From Photobacterium sanguinicancri (GTDB lineage: Bacteria; Pseudomonadota; Gammaproteobacteria; Enterobacterales; Vibrionaceae), in contig NZ_AP024850.1 of the NCBI RefSeq assembly GCF_024346675.1, positions 2,046,001 through 2,110,000 on the forward strand: a stretch of DNA of 64,000 nucleotides, in the 5' to 3' direction. The position numbers and the translations under genes are program-made. The notes beneath the pieces were generated by a model. That model was not told the origin of the DNA. It saw only the letters and a program-made list of their open reading frames with translations, and ran no database searches. Shown one piece after another: positions 26,280 through 35,952 of the stretch. Within the stretch, counting starts at the first letter, position 1. Each line of letters opens with the position of its first letter.

Positions 26280-27353
26280 CTAATACCCTGTTAATTCCAT
26301 GAAACCACGGCCGTTGTGGCTACCTTTAACCATTATTTGTCCTTCCCAATATGGGAAGCTAAATGGGAGCCATTGTTGTTTTCTTTCTGCCCCGATAGAT
26401 AACTTAATATCTTGCGATGGGATATCTATTCGCCATTTAAGCGGTAATACCTTTCCATCTATTGTCGAGTAGCTTATTGGCGTTAAGTATATTTCATCAC
26501 TACTTAAGGTCGTTACACGGCCATCAGGCCAACTACGAGAACCAAATGAATAGGCTTTTCTATCATCAGAGCGAATTTGTGCCGCCATCAGGGCGCTACC
26601 ATCATCTAAATGGATGGAGAACCAATCCCAGCCCTGCTGCTCAGTTGACAGCATGCTGCTACTCCATTCTCGGTCGTACCAACCTTCACCTTGGACATTC
26701 ACCGTTTTGCCATTCAGGGTTAATTTTCCTTGCAACTGCAAAAAAGGAGCGCTGTAATAGTACGAGGCGCGATCTTCCGCTGGGTGCTTTTTACTGTATC
26801 CAGCATCGCCATGGAGCACGATCTCCCCTTTATTCAAGACAGTTAATTCCCCTGCCATGCCGTTATCTTCAAATGATAGTTGACCTGGAAATGGGCCTTC
26901 ACTGGTCGATTGCCAAGACCAATTATCCAACCAAATACGATACGGTGATGTTTGCACGCCCGCTTGACCAATACCGCCGCGTGAAAAACGTTCAGCATGC
27001 TGCATCCCGTTACTGTCACTGACCACTACGTGCGCCATATAGATTTGTGGTGTACCCCAGCCTTTTGTATCGTGACTGCCCGTTGCGATACGAAATTGTG
27101 TCCATTGAACACCATATCGCTCACCTTGGTCGGTTTTTAAATTCGCGGTTAAGTACCACCACTCAGTCTTAAACGTAGGATGCTCACCGTGATCGGCTGG
27201 AAAGTGTAACGTGCGATCTGGGATTACTTTTTCGAAGTCATCGGTGGGAGTTTCCGTTAGCACACTCACCGTTGGCGAAGCAATTTCAGGTTGTTCACAC
27301 CCCACTAACAGTACACTTACGCACATAACACATAGAAAAGATTTGAACGACAT
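26280..27353 (-). CDS. attH: AttH-like lipoprotein (CrtC/lipocalin-type domain)
   Basis: 357 residues with a lipoprotein signal (FLCVMCVSVLLVGC). The body matches the AttH/hydroxyneurosporene-synthase-like fold: FPADHGEHPTFKTEWWYLTANLK, YDREWSSSMLSTEQQGWDWFSIHLDDGSALM and a C-terminal PYWEGQIMVKGSHNGRGFMELTGY. The ATG at 27353 overlaps the upstream permease stop by one base (TAATG). With that permease and the ATPase it forms an AttEFGH-type ABC system; the lipoprotein probably handles a lipid-like or hydrophobic substrate at the envelope. Role inferred from family. Confidence 0.87.
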   Translation of the reverse strand: MSFKSFLCVMCVSVLLVGCEQPEIASPTVSVLTETPTDDFEKVIPDRTLHFPADHGEHPTFKTEWWYLTANLKTDQGERYGVQWTQFRIATGSHDTKGWGTPQIYMAHVVVSDSNGMQHAERFSRGGIGQAGVQTSPYRIWLDNWSWQSTSEGPFPGQLSFEDNGMAGELTVLNKGEIVLHGDAGYSKKHPAEDRASYYYSAPFLQLQGKLTLNGKTVNVQGEGWYDREWSSSMLSTEQQGWDWFSIHLDDGSALMAAQIRSDDRKAYSFGSRSWPDGRVTTLSSDEIYLTPISYSTIDGKVLPLKWRIDIPSQDIKLSIGAERKQQWLPFSFPYWEGQIMVKGSHNGRGFMELTGY

Positions 27354-29806
27354 TAGAAGGACTCTCTTAATGATGTTATCGCAGAGCGCTTCACTAAACG
27401 CCATACAGGCCAAGCACCAGCGGCAAGCAATACAATGAGCGCCATTCCGAGTGAGAACAAATATTGTGTCGGAAAGAAATAGAGCTCCATTGTCCAGCCA
27501 AACGAATATTTGAGAATGACGTCTATGAGCAGCTGCGCTAACACTAACCCCATAGGTAAAGCGATTAACGCTGTCATCAAACCGATAATGAACAACTGAC
27601 CACCACCGAGGAGTGCCAATTCACGGCCCGTCATGCCCATGCACCGCAATAAAGCAAACTGACGCTGACGCGAAACTTCACCCGCCACAGTGGCAACAAA
27701 CAAGCCACACACAGAAATAAAGAGTGTTAACTTCCCTAAGGTCGATGTCACCACAAAGGTTCGGTCGAACACACGCATCGCTTGATTCATCAATTCGGCA
27801 TTATTACGCACACGTTCTGGTTGCAACCTAAAGCGTTCGCCCATCCGTGCCATAATGGGTTCGGGGTCGACACCTTCAGCAAGGTGGATAGCAAAACTAA
27901 CTGCACCTTTCTTACTCCACATTTTTTTCCAATACGTTTGCGACAGCATCAGTTGCCCGTATGGGTTACCATAATCGTAATACACTGCGCTTATCAGCCA
28001 GTTTTTACCCAATGGCGCAGGTAAATCAACCACGTCACCTGGCTTCCAGTTCTCACGCAGTGCCATAGATTCACTGACCATGACTGCGCGTTTATGGTGT
28101 GTTGTTGCCCAATATTCAGGTACAGCCACTTTCACCGTCAGCGCTTCTTTTTCACCTTGAGACGACCCCATACTACGTACTTCAACAATACCTTTATGGG
28201 TATCAAGTTCTTTACGCCAACGGCGCCAAACCTGATCCACTTCAGGCTGCGCTTCTAACCAAGTTTCAAGACGAGATGCAACATTAAGAGGAGGACGCAC
28301 ATAAATATCAGCCGCTAGCCGCTGACCTAACCAGTTTTCGGTGGTGTAACGGAAACTCCCCACCATGGTTTCCATACCAATATTGGCAGCTAAAGCAAGC
28401 ATAAATGCCATTGCGGCGACTCCGCGATAACTTAAGCTTGCCGCGGCATCAGAAAAGAACCAACGAAGTCTTGCAGCTTTGACAAGCTTGGCGCTTAAAC
28501 GAAAAAACTGCCATAAAATAAAGGGCATCATTAGCCCACTCGCAACCAAGATAAACGCAATCAGTACAAAACCAGCCGTTTGGCCATGGGGAAGTTGATA
28601 CACGCCATAAGCTGCACCAATAAAGAAACACGAAATAATGGCTTGTAAGCCAAACTCTCGACCGCTAATCCGAATAAGCGACATATGTGTTGCAAGACGA
28701 GATGGTTGCGTATTAATGAGACGTAAAGCAGGCCAACCACAGGCAAGGACCGAACCAAAAACAGCAATCGCTAAACTGGCTAATCCCCACTGCCAGTGCC
28801 ATTCAACAGCCAGTGATACATTTGCGCCATATAAGTCACTTAAGGTCGCAGCCACAGAAGGAAGAAGTTGCTGAGCAAGCAACAAACCAAGTGCATTACC
28901 GCCGAGTAAACCTAACACCACCCACAATATAATCTCGACCAGCAACGCGCGAGCAAGTTGAAAACCAGACACGCCCATTTGTCTTAAAACACCGACTAAA
29001 GGCTGACGTTGCGATAATGAAAGTGACATTGCCTGATAAAAAATAAACAAGCCAACCACAAACGACAACATACCCATCGCGAGTAGGTTCATGTGAAAAG
29101 CATTGGTCAGTGGTTCAAGTGTCGCACTTTGATTTTTTTCCAGCGTTACGCCTGATGGTAATGTTTCTTCTAGCGCAGTTTGACGCTTCGATGATAAGTC
29201 ACGACAAATAACAGCGGTAAAGCCCGAACTCTTATTTAACTGACGTAGTAATGCCATATCGGCAATCATGCGTGGACCACCGATACGTTCATCTTCTACC
29301 AGCATCAATGGGCCAATTTCATCGCCATTATCGAGCGTGATCATTTCACCGTTTTCAACCCCAATATAACGGGCTAATTGATCACCAATTAAAATAGGAT
29401 ACGGAGGCTTAATAAGGTCAAACAACTGAGATTGTGCCGGGCCTGATTGCTTAAGCGTTGAATACATCGCAATAGGATCAACACCGAGTAATTCAAAGTC
29501 TCGCTGCTTATTGGTCGTAATACGAAATTCATCAATTGGTACGCACTCATGAAAGCCAGCTCGGCGTAAATCAATATACAAGCCTTGTGGGACTTTCATT
29601 CCTGATTGCAGTGAGCGAATACGATAAGGAAAAGGGTTGTCGAAAAGCTGCTCGCCTTGGCGGTAGCTTTCACGAGCTTGCTGATTAATTGCCATCACAC
29701 CGATGAGCAGCGCAATGCCTAATGTTAAGCCTAACCAGACAAGTAAAATTTGGAACGGATGGCGACGGTAATGTCCCCAGAGCGCCTTAGCGACTGGATT
29801 GGACAT
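27353..29806 (-). CDS. FtsX-like ABC permease (AttF/AttG-type fusion)
   Basis: 817 residues from ATG 29806, chosen for its strong AAGGAGGG site; the frame is open about 100 bases further up. Two FtsX/MacB-like halves: N-terminal helix (~18-38) plus periplasmic domain, membrane core (~260-480), a second periplasmic domain and three C-terminal helices (~690-810; SVCGLFVATVAGEVSRQRQFALLRCMGMTGREL). Each half shows the LRQMGV/LRCMGM coupling motif for the ATPase. It overlaps the ATPase gene by 20 bases and attH by one. It probably works as a mechanotransmission or lipid/lipoprotein-release pump rather than a classic importer. Confidence 0.9.
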   Translation of the reverse strand: MSNPVAKALWGHYRRHPFQILLVWLGLTLGIALLIGVMAINQQARESYRQGEQLFDNPFPYRIRSLQSGMKVPQGLYIDLRRAGFHECVPIDEFRITTNKQRDFELLGVDPIAMYSTLKQSGPAQSQLFDLIKPPYPILIGDQLARYIGVENGEMITLDNGDEIGPLMLVEDERIGGPRMIADMALLRQLNKSSGFTAVICRDLSSKRQTALEETLPSGVTLEKNQSATLEPLTNAFHMNLLAMGMLSFVVGLFIFYQAMSLSLSQRQPLVGVLRQMGVSGFQLARALLVEIILWVVLGLLGGNALGLLLAQQLLPSVAATLSDLYGANVSLAVEWHWQWGLASLAIAVFGSVLACGWPALRLINTQPSRLATHMSLIRISGREFGLQAIISCFFIGAAYGVYQLPHGQTAGFVLIAFILVASGLMMPFILWQFFRLSAKLVKAARLRWFFSDAAASLSYRGVAAMAFMLALAANIGMETMVGSFRYTTENWLGQRLAADIYVRPPLNVASRLETWLEAQPEVDQVWRRWRKELDTHKGIVEVRSMGSSQGEKEALTVKVAVPEYWATTHHKRAVMVSESMALRENWKPGDVVDLPAPLGKNWLISAVYYDYGNPYGQLMLSQTYWKKMWSKKGAVSFAIHLAEGVDPEPIMARMGERFRLQPERVRNNAELMNQAMRVFDRTFVVTSTLGKLTLFISVCGLFVATVAGEVSRQRQFALLRCMGMTGRELALLGGGQLFIIGLMTALIALPMGLVLAQLLIDVILKYSFGWTMELYFFPTQYLFSLGMALIVLLAAGAWPVWRLVKRSAITSLRESF

Positions 29807-30458
29807 GCAGTTGCCCTCCTTGTAAACGGATACAACCCTGCATGTGAGAAGCGACTTGCTCACTGTGGGTAACGAGTAAAAGCGTACAATCAAGCTTACT
29901 CGCAAGGCTAGTCAGCAATCGAATTACAGCGCCAGCATTGCGTTCATCAAGGCTTCCTGTTGGCTCATCGGCCAATAAAAGATCAGGCTCCATATATAAC
30001 GCGCGAGCGATAGCTGCACGTTGCTGCTGACCACCTGACATTTCTTCAGGATAACGGTCTAATAACGGACGGAGATCGAGTGCGGATACAATTTGACGCC
30101 ATAAAGCCTGATCATCATCAAGCCCTTTTAGCTGTCGGCAAAAACGAATATTATCTTCAGTTGATAACGTAGGCAGCAAATTAAATTGTTGAAATACAAG
30201 ACCGATATTATTACGGCGAAAAGCGGTACGTTCGCGTTCAGAGATAGCATGTAATGCGGTATCACCGACCCACACCTCACCACTGTCGACAGAATCTAGG
30301 CCAGCAATTAAGTTAAGTAAGGTACTTTTACCTGAACCGCTCTCCCCCATTAAAGCCAGTTGTTCACCTTGCTTTAACGATAACTCTGCCCCTTGAAGGA
30401 CGGAGTGATACTCGTTGCCATCTTTGTACCCTTTACAGAGTCCTGCAAGCCGTAACAT
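29787..30458 (-). CDS. attE: ABC transporter ATP-binding protein (AttE/LolD-like)
   Basis: 223-residue ATPase of the MacB/LolD class: Walker A GESGSGKST, Q-loop LVFQQFNLLPTLST, signature MSGGQQQRAAIARAL, Walker B LLLADEPTGSLDE and switch His VTHSE. First gene of a tightly overlapped three-gene unit with the FtsX-like permease and AttH lipoprotein. Energises the permease. Confidence 0.92.
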   Translation of the reverse strand: MLRLAGLCKGYKDGNEYHSVLQGAELSLKQGEQLALMGESGSGKSTLLNLIAGLDSVDSGEVWVGDTALHAISERERTAFRRNNIGLVFQQFNLLPTLSTEDNIRFCRQLKGLDDDQALWRQIVSALDLRPLLDRYPEEMSGGQQQRAAIARALYMEPDLLLADEPTGSLDERNAGAVIRLLTSLASKLDCTLLLVTHSEQVASHMQGCIRLQGGQLHVQSSR

Positions 30459-30529
30459 CTATGTCCTCGAAATTTTAAACGTCAGTAAAACCGCTAGGTC
30501 TGATACTAACTTCAACAAAATATTGTCAG

Positions 30530-30631
30530 TATATGTAGGCAGTGAATTTACCGTAAACCTAGACAGCGAGGAAGCACTTTGAGAGTTTGACTGTGATTAA
30601 AATGAAAGATTTTACAAACCGCCTACATATA
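30530..30631. repeat. 11-bp perfect inverted repeat with 80-bp spacer
   Basis: TATATGTAGGC (30530-30540) and GCCTACATATA (30621-30631) flank an 80-base AT-rich stretch between the attE promoter side and the MATE gene. No gene lies in this 252-base gap. A second imperfect GGCAC/GTGCC hairpin lies near 30670-30683. Meaning unknown. Confidence 0.5.
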
Positions 30632-30710
30632 AACCATCAAGCTTACAGCACACCAACATATTAGGGCATATTGGCACTCTGTGCCTCAGCCCTTTTATCA
30701 CTATACCCGA

Positions 30711-32078
30711 TTACGCAACCAAGTTGTTCATCCAAGCCTTAGAGCGAACACGGAAAATACACCCAACCCACTTCACTAACTCTTCAATCACTAGCGCAGC
30801 ATAAATCCATTCTAACGGTAACTTAAATACCAATGCCATCATGGCGGTGATAGGAATACCTATTAGCCACTGAGCAGTTAGATCTTGATAAAAACAAAAT
30901 CGAATATCCCCACCAGCACGTAATACCCCAACAATCATTGTCATTGGAATACTGCGTATAATGACCATTACGGCTAAGATTGAGAAAAAGTTCTCTGTCA
31001 GCTCACGTGTTTCAGGTGATAGTGCTGAAAATAAATCCAGCACGGTGTTTTTCGTAAGCAGCATCAGTACAGCAATCGCGATACCACATAGCACATTGAA
31101 GATCGAAACCGCCCATGCCTGCTGATACGCTTCTTCCATCTTATTAGCGCCAAGCTGGTTACCTATCATGACAGCGGCAGCATTAGATACACCAATCAGC
31201 ATAGCAAGAGCGAAAGATTCAATCGGCGTAATAACAGACAATGCCGCTAATCCCTGCACGCTAACTTGTCCAATGATGGCATGGTAAACAAAAATCCCCA
31301 TAGACCAAGCCAAATGGTTAAACGTTGTTGGCAGTGACAACGTCAGAAAACGTTTCACCAACGGCCAGTGACAAGCCTCTTTCAACAAAACAAGGTCAAA
31401 AGCAAGCAAGTGCTTCTTACCGTATAAATATGAAAACAATAAAGCGACTTCAACCAAACCACTGATCAACGTTGCCCAAGCAGCGCCCGCAATACCCATT
31501 GCCGGAAAACCCCAATGGCCAAAAATCAGTATCCAGTTCAAAAACAGATTCAGGCCAATACCAATAGCACTAAAAAAGGTACTAATGCCCGGCTGATGCA
31601 TTGCGCGTAAACCAACAGCCATGCTGCTACCCCACGCAACAGCAAATAAGCTTCCCGATGTAATCGCTAAATATTCAGCGCCAAGATGAATAACCTCAGG
31701 GGAGTCTGTCGCTAGACCAACAACAAATTTAGGGGCGAATAGGAAAAGTCCCCCACTGATGCTGGCTGTAATCGTCGTCATTACTACGGTTAACGCCGTA
31801 CTCTGTTGTACACCTCGGCGATTCCCAGCCCCCCAGTATTGTGCAGTAAGCAACGCACCACCTGTTGTCACACCAAACAACATAATTGTCGCGACAAAAA
31901 GGGCTTTACCTGCAATACCAATGGCTGCAACTTCAAGCTCACCTAATTGGCCAAGCATCAAAATATCGACCAAGCTTCGACTCGAAAACAACATGGTTTG
32001 TAACGCAATAGGCAGAGCAATAAGCAATAAGCGACGAAGAAAATCACCGCGTAATTGCTGAAGAACCAGATGACGCAT
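30711..32078 (-). CDS. MATE-family efflux transporter
   Basis: 455-residue polytopic protein with the twelve-helix MATE layout in two halves (IALPIALQTMLFSSRSLVDILMLGQLGELEVAAIG; LTLSLPTTFNHLAWSMGIFVYHAIIGQ). It is expected to export cationic drugs or metabolites using Na+ or H+. ATG 32078 is chosen because GAGG lies six bases upstream; a TTG at 32099 is in frame. Monocistronic, divergent from the SDR gene. Confidence 0.9.
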   Translation of the reverse strand: MRHLVLQQLRGDFLRRLLLIALPIALQTMLFSSRSLVDILMLGQLGELEVAAIGIAGKALFVATIMLFGVTTGGALLTAQYWGAGNRRGVQQSTALTVVMTTITASISGGLFLFAPKFVVGLATDSPEVIHLGAEYLAITSGSLFAVAWGSSMAVGLRAMHQPGISTFFSAIGIGLNLFLNWILIFGHWGFPAMGIAGAAWATLISGLVEVALLFSYLYGKKHLLAFDLVLLKEACHWPLVKRFLTLSLPTTFNHLAWSMGIFVYHAIIGQVSVQGLAALSVITPIESFALAMLIGVSNAAAVMIGNQLGANKMEEAYQQAWAVSIFNVLCGIAIAVLMLLTKNTVLDLFSALSPETRELTENFFSILAVMVIIRSIPMTMIVGVLRAGGDIRFCFYQDLTAQWLIGIPITAMMALVFKLPLEWIYAALVIEELVKWVGCIFRVRSKAWMNNLVA

Positions 32079-32298
32079 TAGCAGCCTCACATACAGCAAA
32101 AGTTGTTGAATATTTAAGGAGAAACCCTTAAGGAAAGACAGCGCGAATTTTATCCACTACAGTTGTAATAACAACCACTTTTACAACGTTTAATCAGATA
32201 TAATTCATCAAGTGGTTAATTGTTATTAATGGTTATGGACAGCATTAAAGAAACACACTATTTTTGGCTTTTTAAGCTTAAGCATGGAGCATGATGTA

Positions 32299-33765
32299 AT
32301 GATAAAAACCGTTCTTGTTGTTGGAGCTTCGGGTTATATAGGTAGTCACCTCGTCCCCGAGCTAGCCAACAACGGGTATCACGTTAAAGCAACAGGCCGT
32401 AGTTTATCGCTAATGCAAAAACGTGGCTGGGGTAATATTCATAACATCGAATTAATTGAGCTCGATTTAAGCCTCAAAACCGATCTGACTCCTATTTTAG
32501 AGGGGGTCGATGCCGTTTTCTTTTTGGTTCATGGTATGGCTCATGGGCATGACTTTATTGAATATGAACTCGACGTGGCACGTCACTTCAGTTTTGCATT
32601 GAAACAAAGTCAAATACAGCGCGTTATCTATCTAGGTGCTTTACAACCAGATCACGGTCATTCAAAGCACCTTGCGGCACGTAAAGCGACAGGAGAAATA
32701 CTTCGCGAGTCAGGTAAAATCGTGACAGAACTTCGTTCGGGGATCATTATTGGCCCTGGCTCTGCCGCCTTTGAGGTAATGCGCGATTTCGTTTATCACT
32801 TACCTATCATGTTTACACCCAAATGGGTTCGCTCACGCAACTCCCCTATCGCACTTAGAAATCTCCTTTACTACTTAACTGAATTGCTTCATTTCATGCC
32901 AAGTCGTCATCAAATATTGGATGTTTCTGGACCTGAACCATTAACCTATTCACAGCAAATGAAGCAGCTTGGTACGTTAATGGGCAAGAATATTCATATC
33001 GTGCCGTTACCCTTTCTATCCCCCAAATTAGCCGCCCAGTGGTTACGAGTGATCACATCAGTGCCGACCGATATTGCCAAAGCCTTAATTGGCGGTCTAC
33101 AGCACGATCTCACTGCGCATGGTGAAGCGATCCAAGCATTAATTCCGCAATATCTCCTCACTTACGATGAAGCGGTAGAAGAGGCCTTAGCCCACGAAGA
33201 AGAAGTTGTAAGAAGTGAAATGTGGGGATTTGACCCAAATGCCCTTGCCCGTTGGAATAAAGGATTTGGCTATTACCCTAAACATGCAGGCTATACACTT
33301 AAAACGGATGCAAGTAAGGAAGATTTGTGGAAAGTGGTCACGCAAATCGGGGGAAAGCAAGGGTATTTCTATGCCAATGGATTATGGCGGATTCGAGAAT
33401 GGTTAGATGCTCTGGTAGGCGGTAATGCTTTAAAACGTACACCGCGTACGGGAGATAAAGGTAGCCTAAAGCTTGGCGATTATATTGACTCTTGGAAAGT
33501 AATTAACATTCACAAAAATCGATTTTTATCATTGCTGTTTGGGATGAAAGCGCCAGGACTAGGTCGTCTTGAGTTTTCAATCGATGACCATGGTGATTAC
33601 CGTACCATCGATATTCGTGCTTGGTGGCACCCCGCGGGTTTTATGGGGTTACTTTATTGGTTTGCAATGATGCCTGCACACCTGTTTATTTTCAGAGGAA
33701 TGACATTTGCTTTGGTCAAAGCCTGTAAAGCACAAGCCAAAGAAGGCAAGACGATAACGCAATAG
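32299..33765 (+). CDS. SDR/NAD(P)-binding epimerase-like protein with DUF2867 C-terminus
   Basis: 488 residues. N-terminal Rossmann domain (~1-300) with VLVVGASGYIGSHLVPELA and RRVIYLGAL-like strands; the C-terminal ~150 residues (GLWRIREWLDALVGG; LKLGDYIDSWKVI; FSIDDHGDYRTIDIRAWWHPAGFMGLLYWFAMMPAHLFIF) form a DUF2867 domain ending in a hydrophobic segment. ATG 32299 has GGAG eight bases before it; the upstream ATG 32284 lacks a site. Homologues are annotated as nucleoside-diphosphate-sugar epimerase-like proteins; substrate unknown. Confidence 0.87.
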   Translation: MIKTVLVVGASGYIGSHLVPELANNGYHVKATGRSLSLMQKRGWGNIHNIELIELDLSLKTDLTPILEGVDAVFFLVHGMAHGHDFIEYELDVARHFSFALKQSQIQRVIYLGALQPDHGHSKHLAARKATGEILRESGKIVTELRSGIIIGPGSAAFEVMRDFVYHLPIMFTPKWVRSRNSPIALRNLLYYLTELLHFMPSRHQILDVSGPEPLTYSQQMKQLGTLMGKNIHIVPLPFLSPKLAAQWLRVITSVPTDIAKALIGGLQHDLTAHGEAIQALIPQYLLTYDEAVEEALAHEEEVVRSEMWGFDPNALARWNKGFGYYPKHAGYTLKTDASKEDLWKVVTQIGGKQGYFYANGLWRIREWLDALVGGNALKRTPRTGDKGSLKLGDYIDSWKVINIHKNRFLSLLFGMKAPGLGRLEFSIDDHGDYRTIDIRAWWHPAGFMGLLYWFAMMPAHLFIFRGMTFALVKACKAQAKEGKTITQ

Positions 33766-33803
33766 CACTTCAGCAACCTCCCCCCCTGAATTACAGGCAA
33801 TAA

Positions 33804-33826
33804 AAAAGCGGGATAATCCCGCTTTT
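33804..33826. terminator. Bidirectional terminator between the SDR and DUF2913 genes
   Basis: AAAAGCGGG (33804-33812) pairs with CCCGCTTTT over an ATAAT-type loop, with A's on the left and T's on the right. It serves the convergent genes on either side. Confidence 0.85.
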
Positions 33827-33849
33827 CAAATCCGAATGTTCAGCGATGA

Positions 33850-34515
33850 TTACTGACGCGTTGGCAACTCGGGTAAATAACTACCATTGTTATCAGGTTG
33901 AATAATGTATTCACCGTGATATTTAACAATCGATTTATAATCAGTCACTTTGTAAAGCAACAGACCGTTGCCGAATGCAGCATCGATCAACGCTTGTGTA
34001 TTACCACGAATAAAAATCGAGAGTGGCTTCACTAAGCGCTTCGCATCTTGCCCTTCAGCGGCATCAAATGCTTCTTCAAACTTTTTACAACACACAACAA
34101 GTGATGCTTGACCGTCTGTATGGTGCTTCACTTTACGGTTAATTTCGTGTTCTGTTGTCACTTGCCAATCTTGCTGCTCAACTTGACTGAAGAAGTTGGT
34201 AAAGTTTTCATCGGTAATGGTCTTAGCAACTTTCTGCTCATCCATCACACCGGCATAAGTTTCAGCTAGGTTTTCAAACAATAAACGAAGTTGAGCATGT
34301 TGCCCCATACTTCGCGCTTGTTGCTGCCAGCTCATCAGCGTTTTAGCCATACAATGCTCAAAGCGATGTTGCTTAATCGCCTTTGTTACCCAAGCACTAA
34401 TGTAATGAGCTTCGCTCACAGGGTTAACAGGTGTTTTACCTGCCTCTTGAGAAGCTTGCAGCTCTGCTAAGCCTTCTGTCACTAACTTATATAATTCTTG
34501 ATAAAACAGCGTCAT
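33850..34515 (-). CDS. DUF2913 family protein
   Basis: About 221 residues, soluble. N-terminus MTLFYQELYKLVTEGLAELQ and the block NPVSEAHYISAWVTKAIKQHRF match the DUF2913 pattern I recall from Vibrio and Photobacterium; function unknown. ATG 34515 gives the usual N-terminus; GTG 34524, immediately after the bcr stop, is also in frame. Directly downstream of bcr with no gap, so probably co-transcribed with it. Confidence 0.75.
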   Translation of the reverse strand: MTLFYQELYKLVTEGLAELQASQEAGKTPVNPVSEAHYISAWVTKAIKQHRFEHCMAKTLMSWQQQARSMGQHAQLRLLFENLAETYAGVMDEQKVAKTITDENFTNFFSQVEQQDWQVTTEHEINRKVKHHTDGQASLVVCCKKFEEAFDAAEGQDAKRLVKPLSIFIRGNTQALIDAAFGNGLLLYKVTDYKSIVKYHGEYIIQPDNNGSYLPELPTRQ

Positions 34516-34524
34516 TTTCTTCAC

Positions 34525-35715
34525 TTACGCATCACGAGATAAAAATAGATAAAAACCAGCAGATAATACTGCACAAAGCGCCATACTCAAAGCCATTGGC
34601 CATACTGTAGCATCTGGCATTAGTGCGACAGTACCACCAACAACTGTACCTGTACCAAATCGCATGGTTCCCGCTAAGGAAGACGCGGTACCCGCCATAT
34701 GCGGGTATTTAGAGAGCAGGCAAGCCATGGTGTTACTACCAATAATAGAGATAGTACCAACAAAAAGCATGACAGGCACAACTACGGCCCACAAGCCCAA
34801 ACCAAGCAACTGGCCAACAATCAAACCAAAACCGGCAACTAGCTGTACAATTAAGCCAAAACGTAACATCCAGTGCGAACCTTTTTGCTTAACCATTCGC
34901 CCATTAATACTGGTCATCAAAATTAAGCAAACAACGTTAAGCCCAAATAAATAACCAAAGTTTTGAGTGCTCACATGGTACAAATCAATATATACAAACG
35001 AGCCAACGGTTAGGAACGTGAACATACCAGCAAACGAAAAACCACTACAAAAAATCAAGCCAACAGCTGTTTTGTTAGTTAGTAGCCGAGCATAATTACG
35101 TAACGTTGAGCCAATATTAAAAGGTAAACGTTTTTCTTTAGGTAGGGTCTCTGGGATTTTCATAATAACAGCAAGCAAAACAATCACTGCAAAAGCGGCC
35201 AATACCCAGAAAATAGCGCGCCATCCAAACCACACCGCAATGTGACCACCAATCATTGGAGCCGCCAGTGGTGCAATTGTCATGACTAATGTAATAAACG
35301 ACATGGTACGAGCAAACTCTTCACGCTCAAACATATCACGGACCAACGCCTGCACAATAACCGCAGCGGCTGCGCCTGAAAAACCTTGTGCAGCACGGAT
35401 CCAAGTCAGTTCTACAATGTTCTGACTTAGTGCGCTAAATACAGCAGCAATACCAAATAAAATGGTACCAATAATAATGATGGGTTTTCGACCATAGCTA
35501 TCGGCCAATGGACCATGTAACAACTGACCAATTGCAAAGCCTGCGGTATATGCCGTTAACGTGCTCTGGACAAGGCTTGGAGAAACAGCCAAGTCACGTG
35601 CAATAGTCGGCATTGCTGGTAAATACATATCTATCGCTAATGGCGTTAAGGCGGAAATTGCCCCCAAGATAAGTATCAGCATAAAGCTTAGCTTTTGAGT
35701 TTCTTCTTTGGTCAT
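34525..35715 (-). CDS. bcr: Bcr/CflA-family multidrug MFS transporter
   Basis: 396 residues, twelve-helix drug:H+ antiporter of the DHA1 family. Signatures: LTPLAIDMYLPAMPTIARDL in helix 1, GPLADSYGRKPIIIIG in loop 2-3 and RAAQGFSGAAAAVIVQALVRDMF in helix 4-5. Such proteins export bicyclomycin, sulfonamides and sometimes dipeptides or Cys. It heads a two-gene unit with the DUF2913 gene. Confidence 0.92.
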   Translation of the reverse strand: MTKEETQKLSFMLILILGAISALTPLAIDMYLPAMPTIARDLAVSPSLVQSTLTAYTAGFAIGQLLHGPLADSYGRKPIIIIGTILFGIAAVFSALSQNIVELTWIRAAQGFSGAAAAVIVQALVRDMFEREEFARTMSFITLVMTIAPLAAPMIGGHIAVWFGWRAIFWVLAAFAVIVLLAVIMKIPETLPKEKRLPFNIGSTLRNYARLLTNKTAVGLIFCSGFSFAGMFTFLTVGSFVYIDLYHVSTQNFGYLFGLNVVCLILMTSINGRMVKQKGSHWMLRFGLIVQLVAGFGLIVGQLLGLGLWAVVVPVMLFVGTISIIGSNTMACLLSKYPHMAGTASSLAGTMRFGTGTVVGGTVALMPDATVWPMALSMALCAVLSAGFYLFLSRDA

Positions 35716-35877
35716 ACAGTCTCTTTTAATGCATAAAATTCAGTGAACCCCCTATTGTACGATATATTTGCAGCATTACTCTTTCTTTGTAAGAAAGGAT
35801 ACATTTCTTATTTTGTACAGAGTTAAAATCAGCTTACAGTCTGTGTCAGCCCTACTAAGCAGTAGCTACATACAACA

Positions 35878-35913
35878 AAGCCTCCGCTCATTTATATAAA
35901 TGAACGGAGGCTT
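35878..35913. terminator. Long hairpin after rsuA
   Basis: AAGCCTCCG (35878-35886) pairs with CGGAGGCTT (35905-35913), and the inside TCATTTATATAAATGA also folds back on itself, giving an almost continuous stem. It lies 40 bases past the rsuA stop on the minus strand and likely also insulates bcr. Confidence 0.75.
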
Positions 35914-35952
35914 AATCAAAATAACGACTTATCTTAGAGGTTAACGCTGCAT

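Noticed and set aside
26462-27022. 186-codon plus-strand open frame opposite attH
   Set aside because: Fully antisense to a well-supported gene with typical lipoprotein and family motifs; no ribosome site and no recognisable protein character.
30530-30631. Integron attC (VCR-like) site
   Set aside because: The arms lack the TAAC/GTTR-type core sites and no integrase or cassette array is nearby.
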